Program-made: the position numbers and the translations under genes
The notes under the pieces: model-generated
The model's database searches: none
Told to the model about the DNA's origin: nothing
Seen by the model: the letters and a program-made list of their open reading frames with translations, nothing else
Source: CAYMZZ01 sp046297935
GTDB lineage: Bacteria; Bacteroidota; Bacteroidia; Chitinophagales; Chitinophagaceae
Reading direction: 5' to 3'
Assembly: GCA_046297935.1 (NCBI GenBank)
Contig: JBKBHA010000001.1
Location: 186,001 to 250,000, forward strand
Length of the DNA stretch: 64,000 nt
Part shown: piece after piece, positions 34,061-41,578 of the stretch
Numbering within the stretch: position 1 is the first letter of the stretch
Layout of the letters: every line of letters starts with the position of its first letter

Positions 34061-36445
34061 ATGAACAGAAATTGTTTGACCCTGCTGATCTTTCTCTTTG
34101 TTTCCAAAGCCCTGTTTGCGCAGGATATGCAGGCCGCACTTGAGCGGTATTCAACCGAGTTTGCCCAGGAGCGGGCCTATATTCATTACGACAAAGCTTC
34201 CTATGCACCCGGCGAAACCATCTGGTATAAAGTGTACCTCATGGAGGGGCCTTTTCCAGCCGAGTCGAGCAAAACTTTTTATGTAGACTGGACCGATGAG
34301 AAAGGCAAATTGCTTGCTCGCAATATCAGCCCCATCTATGAAGGAGTGACCAATGGTCAGTTTCAGATACCCGACAGTTTTCCCGGCGGCTATATTCATG
34401 CCCGCGGTTATACCCGTTGGATGATGAATTTTGACAGCACTTTTTTATATAACAAGGATATACGCGTGCTGCAATCGAAGCCAAGGAAAGTAGCTCCGGT
34501 GGCTGATCAGTACACGCTTAGTTTTTTTCCGGAAGGTGGCGATCTGGTAAAAGGCATTGTGAATAAGGTTGCCTTCAAGGTGCATGACCAATGGGGCCGT
34601 CCTGTTGCGCTACGTGGTCAGGTACTGAATCAGGCGGGCAAAATTGTGGACAGTGTACGATCGCAGCACGATGGAATGGGATTCTTTTTTCTGACACCCG
34701 GAGCCGATGAAAAATTTGTGCTTCGCTGGAAGGATCCTGCCGGCAAAACGGTGGAGACAGCATTGCCCGAGGTAAAGCCGCATGGCGTGGGCCTTCAGGT
34801 TTCGTCTGTTCGCGACCGGCGTTATTTTCAGGTAAATGTTTCGCGCGACAATAGCTTTGATCCCGGTATATTGCATTTGATTGGTACCCTTGGCGGCATG
34901 CAGGTGTTTCTGGTGTCGAAAGACAGTCGTAGCGGCGAAGTGAAAGGCGTAATCCCAACCAACTCTCTTCCGTCGGGCTTGCTCACTATTACCGTATTTG
35001 ATGATCAATGGAAGCCCCTGGCCGAGCGCATTACCTTCGTCAATAATCCCGATCAGATATTCCGGCCTGCTATTGAAGTGAAGCACTGGGGTTTGAACAA
35101 GCGTGCCCGCAATGATATTGAGATTACCGTGCCCGATTCCCTGGTTGCCAATCTTTCTATCTCCGTAACCGATGCGGGTATTGAAAGTGATAGTTCTGAT
35201 AATATTATCAGTCATTTGCTGATGACAGGCGATCTGCGTGGTCAGGTGTACAAACCCGGTTATTATTTTTCAAACAACAGCGACAGTGTAGCCCGCCACC
35301 TCGATCTGGTAATGATGACCCACGGCTGGCGACGTATTGCCTGGCAGGATCTGGCAAAAGGAACGATGCCCAATATTCAATACCCCCGCGATACCAGCTA
35401 TTTTACTCTGGCCGGGAGAGTGTATGGTGCTTCTCCGGCAGAGATAAGAGAAGCCGGCGAAATTGTTTTGCTGGTGAAGCAAAAAAATAAAGAGGGCGGT
35501 GTGGTATTGGCTCCTTTGAACAACGATGGTTCTTTCAATGAGCAGTCGATGCTGTTGTTCGACTCAACAACCGTGTATCATCAATTTGCAAAAGGTAAGA
35601 AACTGGGAGGTGCCTCTGTTCGCTATCTCGAAAACAAGCTCGCTCCGTTTCGTACCAATATAGCTGCCTCGGGCAAGTACAGCAACCTGGCGGCCGATAC
35701 TGCCGGCATGGCCCGCCACCTTCGTATAACGGCCGAAGAAGCCGCATTTCTGCGGCAGTTTGAAGGCAAGCTGTTGGAGGGCGTGGTGGTGAAATCACGC
35801 ACCAAATCGCCCGTAGAGGAAATGGATGAAAAGTATACCTCTGGTCTTTTTTCTGGTGGCGACGGTTACCAGTTTGACCTGGTCAACGATCCGCTCGGAC
35901 AATCGCAGTTGAATATTTTTACCTATCTGCAGGGCAAGGTGGCCGGTTTGCAGGTTAACGGTGCAACCTCTTCGGAGCCATCATTGCAATGGCGTGGCGG
36001 TTCCCCTCAATTGTATCTCAACGAAATTCCGACAGATGTGTCGATGGTCGCATCCATCAACGTAACCGATGTAGCCTATATTAAGGTGTTTCGTCCACCA
36101 TTTATGGGCGGCTTCAATGGCGCTAATGGTGCCATCGCCATTTATACCCGTCGTGGTGGCGATGAAAAGCAGGAGCCTGGCAAGGGTTTGGCCAGTTCAA
36201 TGGTGTTTGGTTATACCGAAATCCGCCAGTTTTACGCACCCAACTATAGCAATATTATGCCCGAGCATGAGAAGCGCGATCTGCGTACCACACTTTACTG
36301 GAATCCGCTAATGATGACGGCGCCAGGGCGAAACAAAGTTCAGTTTAGTTTTTACAACAACGATGTTACCGAATCCTTCCGCGTCGTTATTGAAGGCATG
36401 ACCCGCGACGGCCGATTGGCGAGAGTGGAGGAGGTGTTGTATTGA
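34061..36445 (+). CDS. Secreted MG2-domain protein with a C-terminal TonB-receptor plug-like domain
   Basis: 794 residues. Signal peptide 1-20 (LLIFLFVSKALFAQ). An alpha-2-macroglobulin MG2-type domain begins at about residue 38 (AYIHYDKASYAPGETIWYKVYL), followed by further beta-sandwich domains (FFPEGGDLVKGIVNKVAFKV; AITVFDDQWKPLAERITF-like). Near residue 590 a plug-like region starts (LEGVVVKSRTKSP ... TYLQGKVAGLQVNG ... PQLYLNEIPTDVSMVASINVTDVAYIKVFRPPFMGGFNGANGAIAIYTRRGG), but there is no beta-barrel after it; the protein ends in a short sandwich domain. A paralogue with the same plan lies at 50197-52575. Role unknown; probably periplasmic or outer-membrane associated. Confidence 0.82.
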   Translation: MNRNCLTLLIFLFVSKALFAQDMQAALERYSTEFAQERAYIHYDKASYAPGETIWYKVYLMEGPFPAESSKTFYVDWTDEKGKLLARNISPIYEGVTNGQFQIPDSFPGGYIHARGYTRWMMNFDSTFLYNKDIRVLQSKPRKVAPVADQYTLSFFPEGGDLVKGIVNKVAFKVHDQWGRPVALRGQVLNQAGKIVDSVRSQHDGMGFFFLTPGADEKFVLRWKDPAGKTVETALPEVKPHGVGLQVSSVRDRRYFQVNVSRDNSFDPGILHLIGTLGGMQVFLVSKDSRSGEVKGVIPTNSLPSGLLTITVFDDQWKPLAERITFVNNPDQIFRPAIEVKHWGLNKRARNDIEITVPDSLVANLSISVTDAGIESDSSDNIISHLLMTGDLRGQVYKPGYYFSNNSDSVARHLDLVMMTHGWRRIAWQDLAKGTMPNIQYPRDTSYFTLAGRVYGASPAEIREAGEIVLLVKQKNKEGGVVLAPLNNDGSFNEQSMLLFDSTTVYHQFAKGKKLGGASVRYLENKLAPFRTNIAASGKYSNLAADTAGMARHLRITAEEAAFLRQFEGKLLEGVVVKSRTKSPVEEMDEKYTSGLFSGGDGYQFDLVNDPLGQSQLNIFTYLQGKVAGLQVNGATSSEPSLQWRGGSPQLYLNEIPTDVSMVASINVTDVAYIKVFRPPFMGGFNGANGAIAIYTRRGGDEKQEPGKGLASSMVFGYTEIRQFYAPNYSNIMPEHEKRDLRTTLYWNPLMMTAPGRNKVQFSFYNNDVTESFRVVIEGMTRDGRLARVEEVLY

Positions 36446-36474
36446 TTAAATAACTTCAAAAGGAAGTTATTTAA
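36446..36474. terminator. Perfect 12-bp hairpin after the MG2/plug gene
   Basis: TTAAATAACTTC (36446-36457) pairs exactly with GAAGTTATTTAA (36463-36474), loop of 5 nt, starting 1 bp past the stop codon. AT-rich and without a T run, so a terminator or mRNA 3' end stabiliser. Confidence 0.55.
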
Positions 36475-36486
36475 TAGACAATAGAA

Positions 36487-36930
36487 ATGAAAAAATTTAA
36501 GAGTTCGCGAATTTGGTTAGCGGCCTTTATAACATATTTGTTGTATTTGCCAGTTGCCTTTTTGGTATGGTGGGCAAAAGCTGGAAGCGGGTTATACCAA
36601 TCTGACTACTATACCGCTACTGCCAGCATGCTAGTTTTTTATTCGCTGGTGCTGATACCTATTTTTTATTTGATTTTGCTTGTTGCAAATTGGTTAAACG
36701 TTACGGGTGCTATCAGGAGGATTCGTTTGTTTTCCAACTATTGGCTAATTGCCGGTTTTTTATCTCTCCTTATAATCGCAGCCCTAATAATATCTGTAAA
36801 CTCAGAAGGTGGATTCACGAGAAATAACCAGAGCACTTTTCAAACATACGGCGACTTTATTACTCTTTGCTTCACACTCTTTATTCTTTTCCTGTCAAAT
36901 AAGAAACTAGTGGTTGACCACTTAAAATAG
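36487..36930 (+). CDS. Small integral membrane protein, unknown
   Basis: 147 residues with four predicted transmembrane helices: about 9-29 (IWLAAFITYLLYLPVAFLVWW), 46-67 (ASMLVFYSLVLIPIFYLILLV), 84-103 (YWLIAGFLSLLIIAALIISV) and 122-138 (ITLCFTLFILFLS). Basic loops follow the positive-inside pattern with both ends in the cytoplasm. No family recognised. Base composition is clearly more AT-rich than the preceding gene and like that of the RHS remnant and immunity gene downstream, so it probably belongs to the same imported segment. Confidence 0.7.
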   Translation: MKKFKSSRIWLAAFITYLLYLPVAFLVWWAKAGSGLYQSDYYTATASMLVFYSLVLIPIFYLILLVANWLNVTGAIRRIRLFSNYWLIAGFLSLLIIAALIISVNSEGGFTRNNQSTFQTYGDFITLCFTLFILFLSNKKLVVDHLK

Positions 36931-37124
36931 CAGGAATGGGTGGGGATGTCTCAAGAGCGAATGAGTTTTAAATTTTTCAAGTTGGCGTATAATGGGTATT
37001 CTATCACAGTAGCTGTGTCCAAAGTATCCAGTGTAAGATTCAACTTCGAGCTCTAACTTATCAAGGCGGAAAAACTTTAATTGGTTGGCCCGAAACACCT
37101 TCATTTCAAAAAACGGGTCTCTAG

Positions 37125-38513
37125 ATTGTAACGTACCTATCCCGTTTACACGACGGCGCCCGCCTGTGCATGACCACCCTGCGCACCGCCACCGATTTGC
37201 TGGATATAGCACTCGATGGCGATTACGGTTACGCAAATGAACTTACCTTTACGAGAGGCGAAAAGATCTTTGAACTGAGCAATCATTTAGGGAATAGCCT
37301 GTCCCGCATACTGCGGGATGCTGGTAACCATTTCCGACCGCCGCCTGGCAACCGATGATGGTAATGGCGAAATAGCCTGGTACGATGCGGATGTTGTTAC
37401 GGCTAACGACTATTATCCATTCGGGATGGGGATGCCTGGCAGGAAGTATTCGGCAGATGGGGCTTATAGGTATGGGTTTAATGGGAAGGAGCGAGATAAT
37501 GAAGTGAAGGGAGATGGTGCCCAGTATGATTATGGATTTAGGATTTATGATCCGAGGTTAGGTAGATTCTTGAGTGTTGATCCCCTTTTTAAATCCTATC
37601 CTTGGTACACGCCGTATCAATTTGCAGGAAATAAGCCGATTACGTCAGTGGACTTGGATGGGTTAGAAGAGGCAGAAGGTGTTGAAGTTACTTTGGGCGC
37701 CGGCTATAATTCGAAGCTAGCAATTCTGGGAGCGAACCTTGCCAAGGCTAACCCTAATTACTTGGCAGTGATGCAACAACAGGCGTGGAATAAGTTGCTA
37801 GTCAAAATTGATGCAATTATTCCGAAATATTTTGACTATAAAAAAAATCTAAATGGTATTTTGTTTTATAAGGTTCTTCAAGAAATCGAATCCGAAATTC
37901 TGCTTTCTGATGAGGCTACTGAATTCAACTCATTACTCAATTATAATCTGGATGAATACACGAGTATCAATCCGCTGTTGATCCAAGCAGCAAATGATCT
38001 TGCGAACGATCACTATCGTGCTTCAATGAATAGTAAGGAGTTTTATGAAAAATATATTAAGCAAATTAACGATGCGAAAGACCCAAATTCCAAGGCGGCT
38101 CTTATCGAGGACCGGAGCGAAAAATCTTGGATTTTGATAAAAGCCTTTCAAGAAGCTACAATAGGAGCTGCTGAATCTTTTTTAGATATGACGGGTACTG
38201 CGAAATCGGGAACTTCTAGAGGCGCATATTCTAATTTTGCAGGATTTAAATCAAGTGACGAACTATCAGGCGAAGTAGCCAAAAATTTTAACCGATTTGT
38301 TAAATCACTACCTAGAACGCGAAGAATAACGTTACGATACAAGCGCTTGATGACGGATCTTAATTATTTACTGGGAAGTCTCCTGGAAACGTTCCAGGCT
38401 CCTACGCGCTATATCAAAAGGGAGTTGATGCAAGCGGAAATACAACAAGCATGATAAAGACAACGATTGATCCGAAGGGTGTGGTAGTAAGCGTAAAAGA
38501 TAAAATTAATTGA
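37125..38513 (+). pseudogene. Decayed RHS-repeat polymorphic toxin (core plus C-terminal toxin)
   Basis: Remnant of an RHS toxin. The RHS core is clear: YPFGMGMPGRKYS, YRYGFNGKERDNEVKG, YDYGFRIYDPRLGRFLSVDP, YQFAGNKPI, then a variable C-terminal domain of about 280 residues. It is broken several ways: the large N-terminal repeat region is missing; at 37296-37320 a hairpin-bearing insertion (net +22 nt) shifts the frame inside the normal SNHLGN-VLVTISDRR junction; near 38313 a one-base loss shifts it again; and at 38361 a TAA interrupts the restored frame. After correction the tail reads LFTGKSPGNVPGSYALYQKG and ends VVVSVKDKIN at 38513. The longest open piece, 37318-38454, ends in the wrong frame. 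Confidence 0.85.
37296..37320. repeat. Short palindrome inserted in the RHS core
   Basis: The segment replaces a single Val codon expected between SNHLGN and LVTISDRR. It contains TCCCGCA-TAC-TGCGGGA (37302-37318), a perfect 7-bp stem with a TAC loop. It looks like a small palindromic element that jumped into the coding sequence and caused the frameshift. Confidence 0.65.
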
Positions 38514-38514
38514 T

Positions 38515-38856
38515 ATGGAAGAACGGACAAAAGCACTATGGGACCTATTGTCCTATAGCGTTTCAAATGAAGAAATAAAAACGCGGCTTTCAAAATTTTG
38601 CTGGGACATTGAAGAGCCGTTGGTCATCTTAACAAGGAACAATTTGATAGACGTACTCTTAAGGTTGCAACAGAAGCAACTTACGGATTCTGAGGTCGAA
38701 GAATGGGCCAACATTATTGAATCTCGAGAAGACATAAGATTTGAAGAAAGTGTGACAAAACAGTTTGTATTCGAGTTGGCGAACCCGGTTTTATATGGGC
38801 GAATCTCTGATGAGAAAATTTCGGAAATGCTATCAGCGTTAAATGATTCTCTTTAG
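38515..38856 (+). CDS. Putative immunity protein of the RHS toxin
   Basis: 113-residue acidic, mostly helical cytoplasmic protein: EERTKALWDLLSYSV, LVILTRNNLIDVLLRLQQKQLTDSEVEEWANIIESREDIRFEE, then FVFELANPVLYGRISDEKI. It begins 2 bp after the corrected stop of the RHS toxin gene, the standard place for an immunity gene, and its frame is intact although the toxin is broken. Size, charge and position are the evidence; the TRxNLxxVL and EVEEWANxIExRxDI pattern resembles proteins seen next to other polymorphic toxins, but I cannot name the Imm family. It may protect against the same toxin delivered by sibling strains. Confidence 0.75.
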   Translation: MEERTKALWDLLSYSVSNEEIKTRLSKFCWDIEEPLVILTRNNLIDVLLRLQQKQLTDSEVEEWANIIESREDIRFEESVTKQFVFELANPVLYGRISDEKISEMLSALNDSL

Positions 38857-39093
38857 TTTGGAAAAAAGCAAATGGGGGTACTAACTTTTGCAAAAACAAT
38901 CTCACCAAAGCTAAAAATCATTCAGATCGTTCCAAATAGTAAAATGGTCTAAATAATACAAAGCGGTATTAGCAATGCTCGCATACGGCTTCAATTGAAA
39001 AAAATCACGGAGTTCAAAAGCTGGATTGATCAATCTCTTGCATTAAACGCGGTAAGAATGAACTGATATCCCACAATTCCCTACCTTCCCTCA

Positions 39094-40632
39094 ATGAGAA
39101 AACTGCTGATGTTTGCCGCCCTGCTCTTGGTAGCGGCGCCCGCTCTAAAAGCACAGAAAGGCAGGCCGGGTGCGGTTGCCTTTACCATTTCGCTGGAAAA
39201 TGTTAAGGAAAAAAAGATTGCGGTAAGCATGGATATTCCCAGCCTGGCAGCCGGGCGGGTACGACTGAAAATGCCGGTTTGGACACCGGGCTATTACCAG
39301 CGTATGGATTATGCGAATCAGGTGCAGGATCTCGTGGTTAAAGATGCTTCGGGCAAAACAATTGCGACCGAAAAAACAGCGGGCAATACATGGGAGCTGC
39401 AACTGGCCAAATCGGGGCGGCTGCAGGTAAGCTATCAGGTGCAGACCAATCGGGCTTTTGTAGCCACATCGTTTCTGGATTCGGCTCGCGGATATATTGT
39501 GCCTGCATCGGTTTGCCTTTATATTGATAGTCAGCTAAACCGTCCGGCCATCGTTCAGTTGAAGCTGTTTAAGGAATGGACGGGCGCTGCTACTGGACTA
39601 CAACCCATGCCGGGCAAATCCTATTCGTATATCGCCAGCGATTTTGATATTTTATACGATAGTCCGCTGCTGGCAGGGCGGCTCGAGTCGCTGAACTCTT
39701 TTGAGGTACATGGCGTGCCGCACCATTTTATCGGTCATAAGCTGGGCGATTTTGACAGGCAGAGTTTTATGTCCGACCTGAAGAAAATGACCACAGCCGC
39801 TTCCGACCTGATTGGCGAAATACCGTTCGATCATTATACATTTATTGGCATCGGTCCGGGGCAGGGAGGTATTGAGCATCTTAATTCGACCACAATCAGT
39901 TTCGATGGTCGCGGTTTGGAGAAGCGAGAGGGCCGGCTGCGTTTGCTGAATTTTATTGCTCACGAATATTTCCATCACTATAATGCCAAGCGTATTCGTC
40001 CGCTGGAGCTGGGGCCGTTCGACTACGATCGTGGCAACCGCACTACGCAGCTTTGGATAGCGGAGGGCTTAACTGTTTACTACGAATACCTGATCCTCCG
40101 GCGCGCGGGTATTACCAGCGAAGCAGAATTGCTACAAAGTATTGCAGGCAATATCCGCGCGCATGAAGCGCGCGAAGGAAAACATTTTCAATCGCTGCTG
40201 CAGGCCAGCTACGATACCTGGTCCGACGGTCCGTTTGGTCGCACAGGCGAAGGAGCTAAAAAGACTATTTCGTATTACGATAAAGGTCCGGTGGTCGGCA
40301 TGTTACTCGACTTCACCATCCGACAACAGAGCGGCAATCAGCGCTCGCTGGACGATGTAATGCGAACGCTTTATTTCGTTTATTACAAAGCCAAAGGTCG
40401 CGGTTATACCGATGCGGAGTTTCGCCTGGCATGCGAACGTGCTGCTGGCGGTTCGCTCGCTGATTTTTTTGAGTATATCTACACTACCCGCGAACTTGAT
40501 TACGATAGCATACTTAGTTTTGCCGGATTACAACTGGATCGCAGCAACTGGACGCTGACCCGTTTGCCTTCCGTTACCGATGATCAGGAAGCCATATGGA
40601 AAGACTGGAGCCGCGACTGGCAAAATCGATGA
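39094..40632 (+). CDS. M61-family metallopeptidase (glycyl aminopeptidase type)
   Basis: 512-residue exported peptidase. Signal peptide 1-20 (LLMFAALLLVAAPALKA). N-terminal beta domain with the family VRLKMPVWTPGYYQRMDYANQV block, then the catalytic domain: GGIEHLNST near residue 270, the zinc motif HEYFHHYN near residue 290, and the third ligand region LWIAEGLTVYYEYL near residue 328. The family removes N-terminal glycine or alanine. M61 proteins usually end in a PDZ domain and reach about 600 residues; this one stops shortly after DFFEYIYTTRELDYD, so it lacks the PDZ domain. Its last bases overlap the start of the amidase gene. Confidence 0.88.
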   Translation: MRKLLMFAALLLVAAPALKAQKGRPGAVAFTISLENVKEKKIAVSMDIPSLAAGRVRLKMPVWTPGYYQRMDYANQVQDLVVKDASGKTIATEKTAGNTWELQLAKSGRLQVSYQVQTNRAFVATSFLDSARGYIVPASVCLYIDSQLNRPAIVQLKLFKEWTGAATGLQPMPGKSYSYIASDFDILYDSPLLAGRLESLNSFEVHGVPHHFIGHKLGDFDRQSFMSDLKKMTTAASDLIGEIPFDHYTFIGIGPGQGGIEHLNSTTISFDGRGLEKREGRLRLLNFIAHEYFHHYNAKRIRPLELGPFDYDRGNRTTQLWIAEGLTVYYEYLILRRAGITSEAELLQSIAGNIRAHEAREGKHFQSLLQASYDTWSDGPFGRTGEGAKKTISYYDKGPVVGMLLDFTIRQQSGNQRSLDDVMRTLYFVYYKAKGRGYTDAEFRLACERAAGGSLADFFEYIYTTRELDYDSILSFAGLQLDRSNWTLTRLPSVTDDQEAIWKDWSRDWQNR

Positions 40633-41456
40633 ATATGAAACGGATTCCTGTGTTATGGGTTGCTTTTGCCGGCATACTGCTGATTTTATCAGCCTGCCGC
40701 ATCTCGGCCTATCGTAGCAGCAATAAAATGTATAAAAGGCAGTCGAAGGAACTGAGCCGGCTGCTACGTGAATATCCGGTACGCGATAGTGCCGGCTTGC
40801 CTTATGCAGACGAATGGGTAGGTACTACCAATTTCAGCATTCGCCGACCCAACATAGTAGTTATTCACCACACTGCCCAGCATAGCGATGAACAAACTCT
40901 GAAAACTTTTACTACCAAACGCACACAGGTAAGTGCACACTATGTGATTGCAGAAGATGGAACCGTCTATCATATGCTTAACGATCTGCTGCGTGCCCAC
41001 CATGCAGGTGTTAGTAAATGGGGATCGCAAACCGATTTGAATAGCAGCAGTATTGGTATCGAAATCGACAATGACGGTTACGAAGCATTCACCGAGTTGC
41101 AAATACAGAGCCTGTTGCAATTACTGGCCCGGCTCAAGCAGGCCTATCACATCCCTACTTCAAATTTTGTAGGCCATGCCGATATAGCACCGGGTCGTAA
41201 GGTAGACCCCAACCGGCACTTCCCCTGGCAACGCCTGGCCGACTCGGGTTTTGGTTACTGGTACGATACCACCGGCATCAAAGTACAGGCAGGCTTTGAA
41301 CCCATGCAGGCATTGCGGTTGATAGGCTACAATACCAGCAACGAAAAAGCCGCCATTCAGTCGTATCGGCTTCATTTTACTCCAACAGATTCATCGGCCA
41401 CCCTCAATAAAACGGATCTGAAGATTTTGAGCAGCCTGATCCAGCGCTATCGCTGA
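40629..41456 (+). CDS. N-acetylmuramoyl-L-alanine amidase (Amidase_2/AmiD-like) lipoprotein
   Basis: About 275 residues from the ATG at 40629, whose start overlaps the stop of the M61 gene (ATGA); a second ATG lies 6 bp on. A lipoprotein signal ends LILSAC. The amidase_2 domain covers roughly residues 60-200: NIVVIHHTAQHSDEQTL with the first zinc His, VSAHYVIAEDGTVYHML, DLNSSSIGIEID, and VGHADIAPGRKVDPNRHFPW with the other zinc ligand and the catalytic Lys/Asp region. It would cut the bond between MurNAc and the stem peptide, on shed or recycled muropeptides, at the outer membrane. A terminator-like hairpin follows. Confidence 0.9.
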   Translation: MNMKRIPVLWVAFAGILLILSACRISAYRSSNKMYKRQSKELSRLLREYPVRDSAGLPYADEWVGTTNFSIRRPNIVVIHHTAQHSDEQTLKTFTTKRTQVSAHYVIAEDGTVYHMLNDLLRAHHAGVSKWGSQTDLNSSSIGIEIDNDGYEAFTELQIQSLLQLLARLKQAYHIPTSNFVGHADIAPGRKVDPNRHFPWQRLADSGFGYWYDTTGIKVQAGFEPMQALRLIGYNTSNEKAAIQSYRLHFTPTDSSATLNKTDLKILSSLIQRYR

Positions 41457-41503
41457 ACGATCGTTCGGCCAGTTTATCGTATCTTTTCAGCTTGAAACCA
41501 ACG

Positions 41504-41530
41504 ATTGGGTCCTCTGAGGGGCCCAATTTT
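41504..41530 (+). terminator. Likely terminator after the amidase gene
   Basis: ATTGGG (41504-41509) pairs with CCCAAT (41522-41527), extended inside by CC/GG, and followed by TTTTG. It lies upstream of the glucosidase start, so longer starts of that gene are not credible. Confidence 0.6.
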
Positions 41531-41578
41531 GTTAGTCCGTGCCGCTTTTTATTTTGTAAAGCGGAAAAATGTGAGCCG

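Noticed and set aside
36922..37236. 104-codon minus-strand frame next to the RHS remnant
   Set aside because: Its first part is antisense to the RHS core remnant; the rest (LDKLELEVESYTGYFGHSYC and so on) might be a fragment of some protein, but I cannot support a gene.
38857..39093. Short readable stretches after the immunity gene (for example one ending IIQIVPNSKMV)
   Set aside because: They could be debris of another imported gene, but are too short and have no start signals.
41492..41578. Longer N-terminus for the GH63-like gene
   Set aside because: It would run through the terminator hairpin of the amidase gene; the family sequence begins after the ATG pair at 41579/41582.
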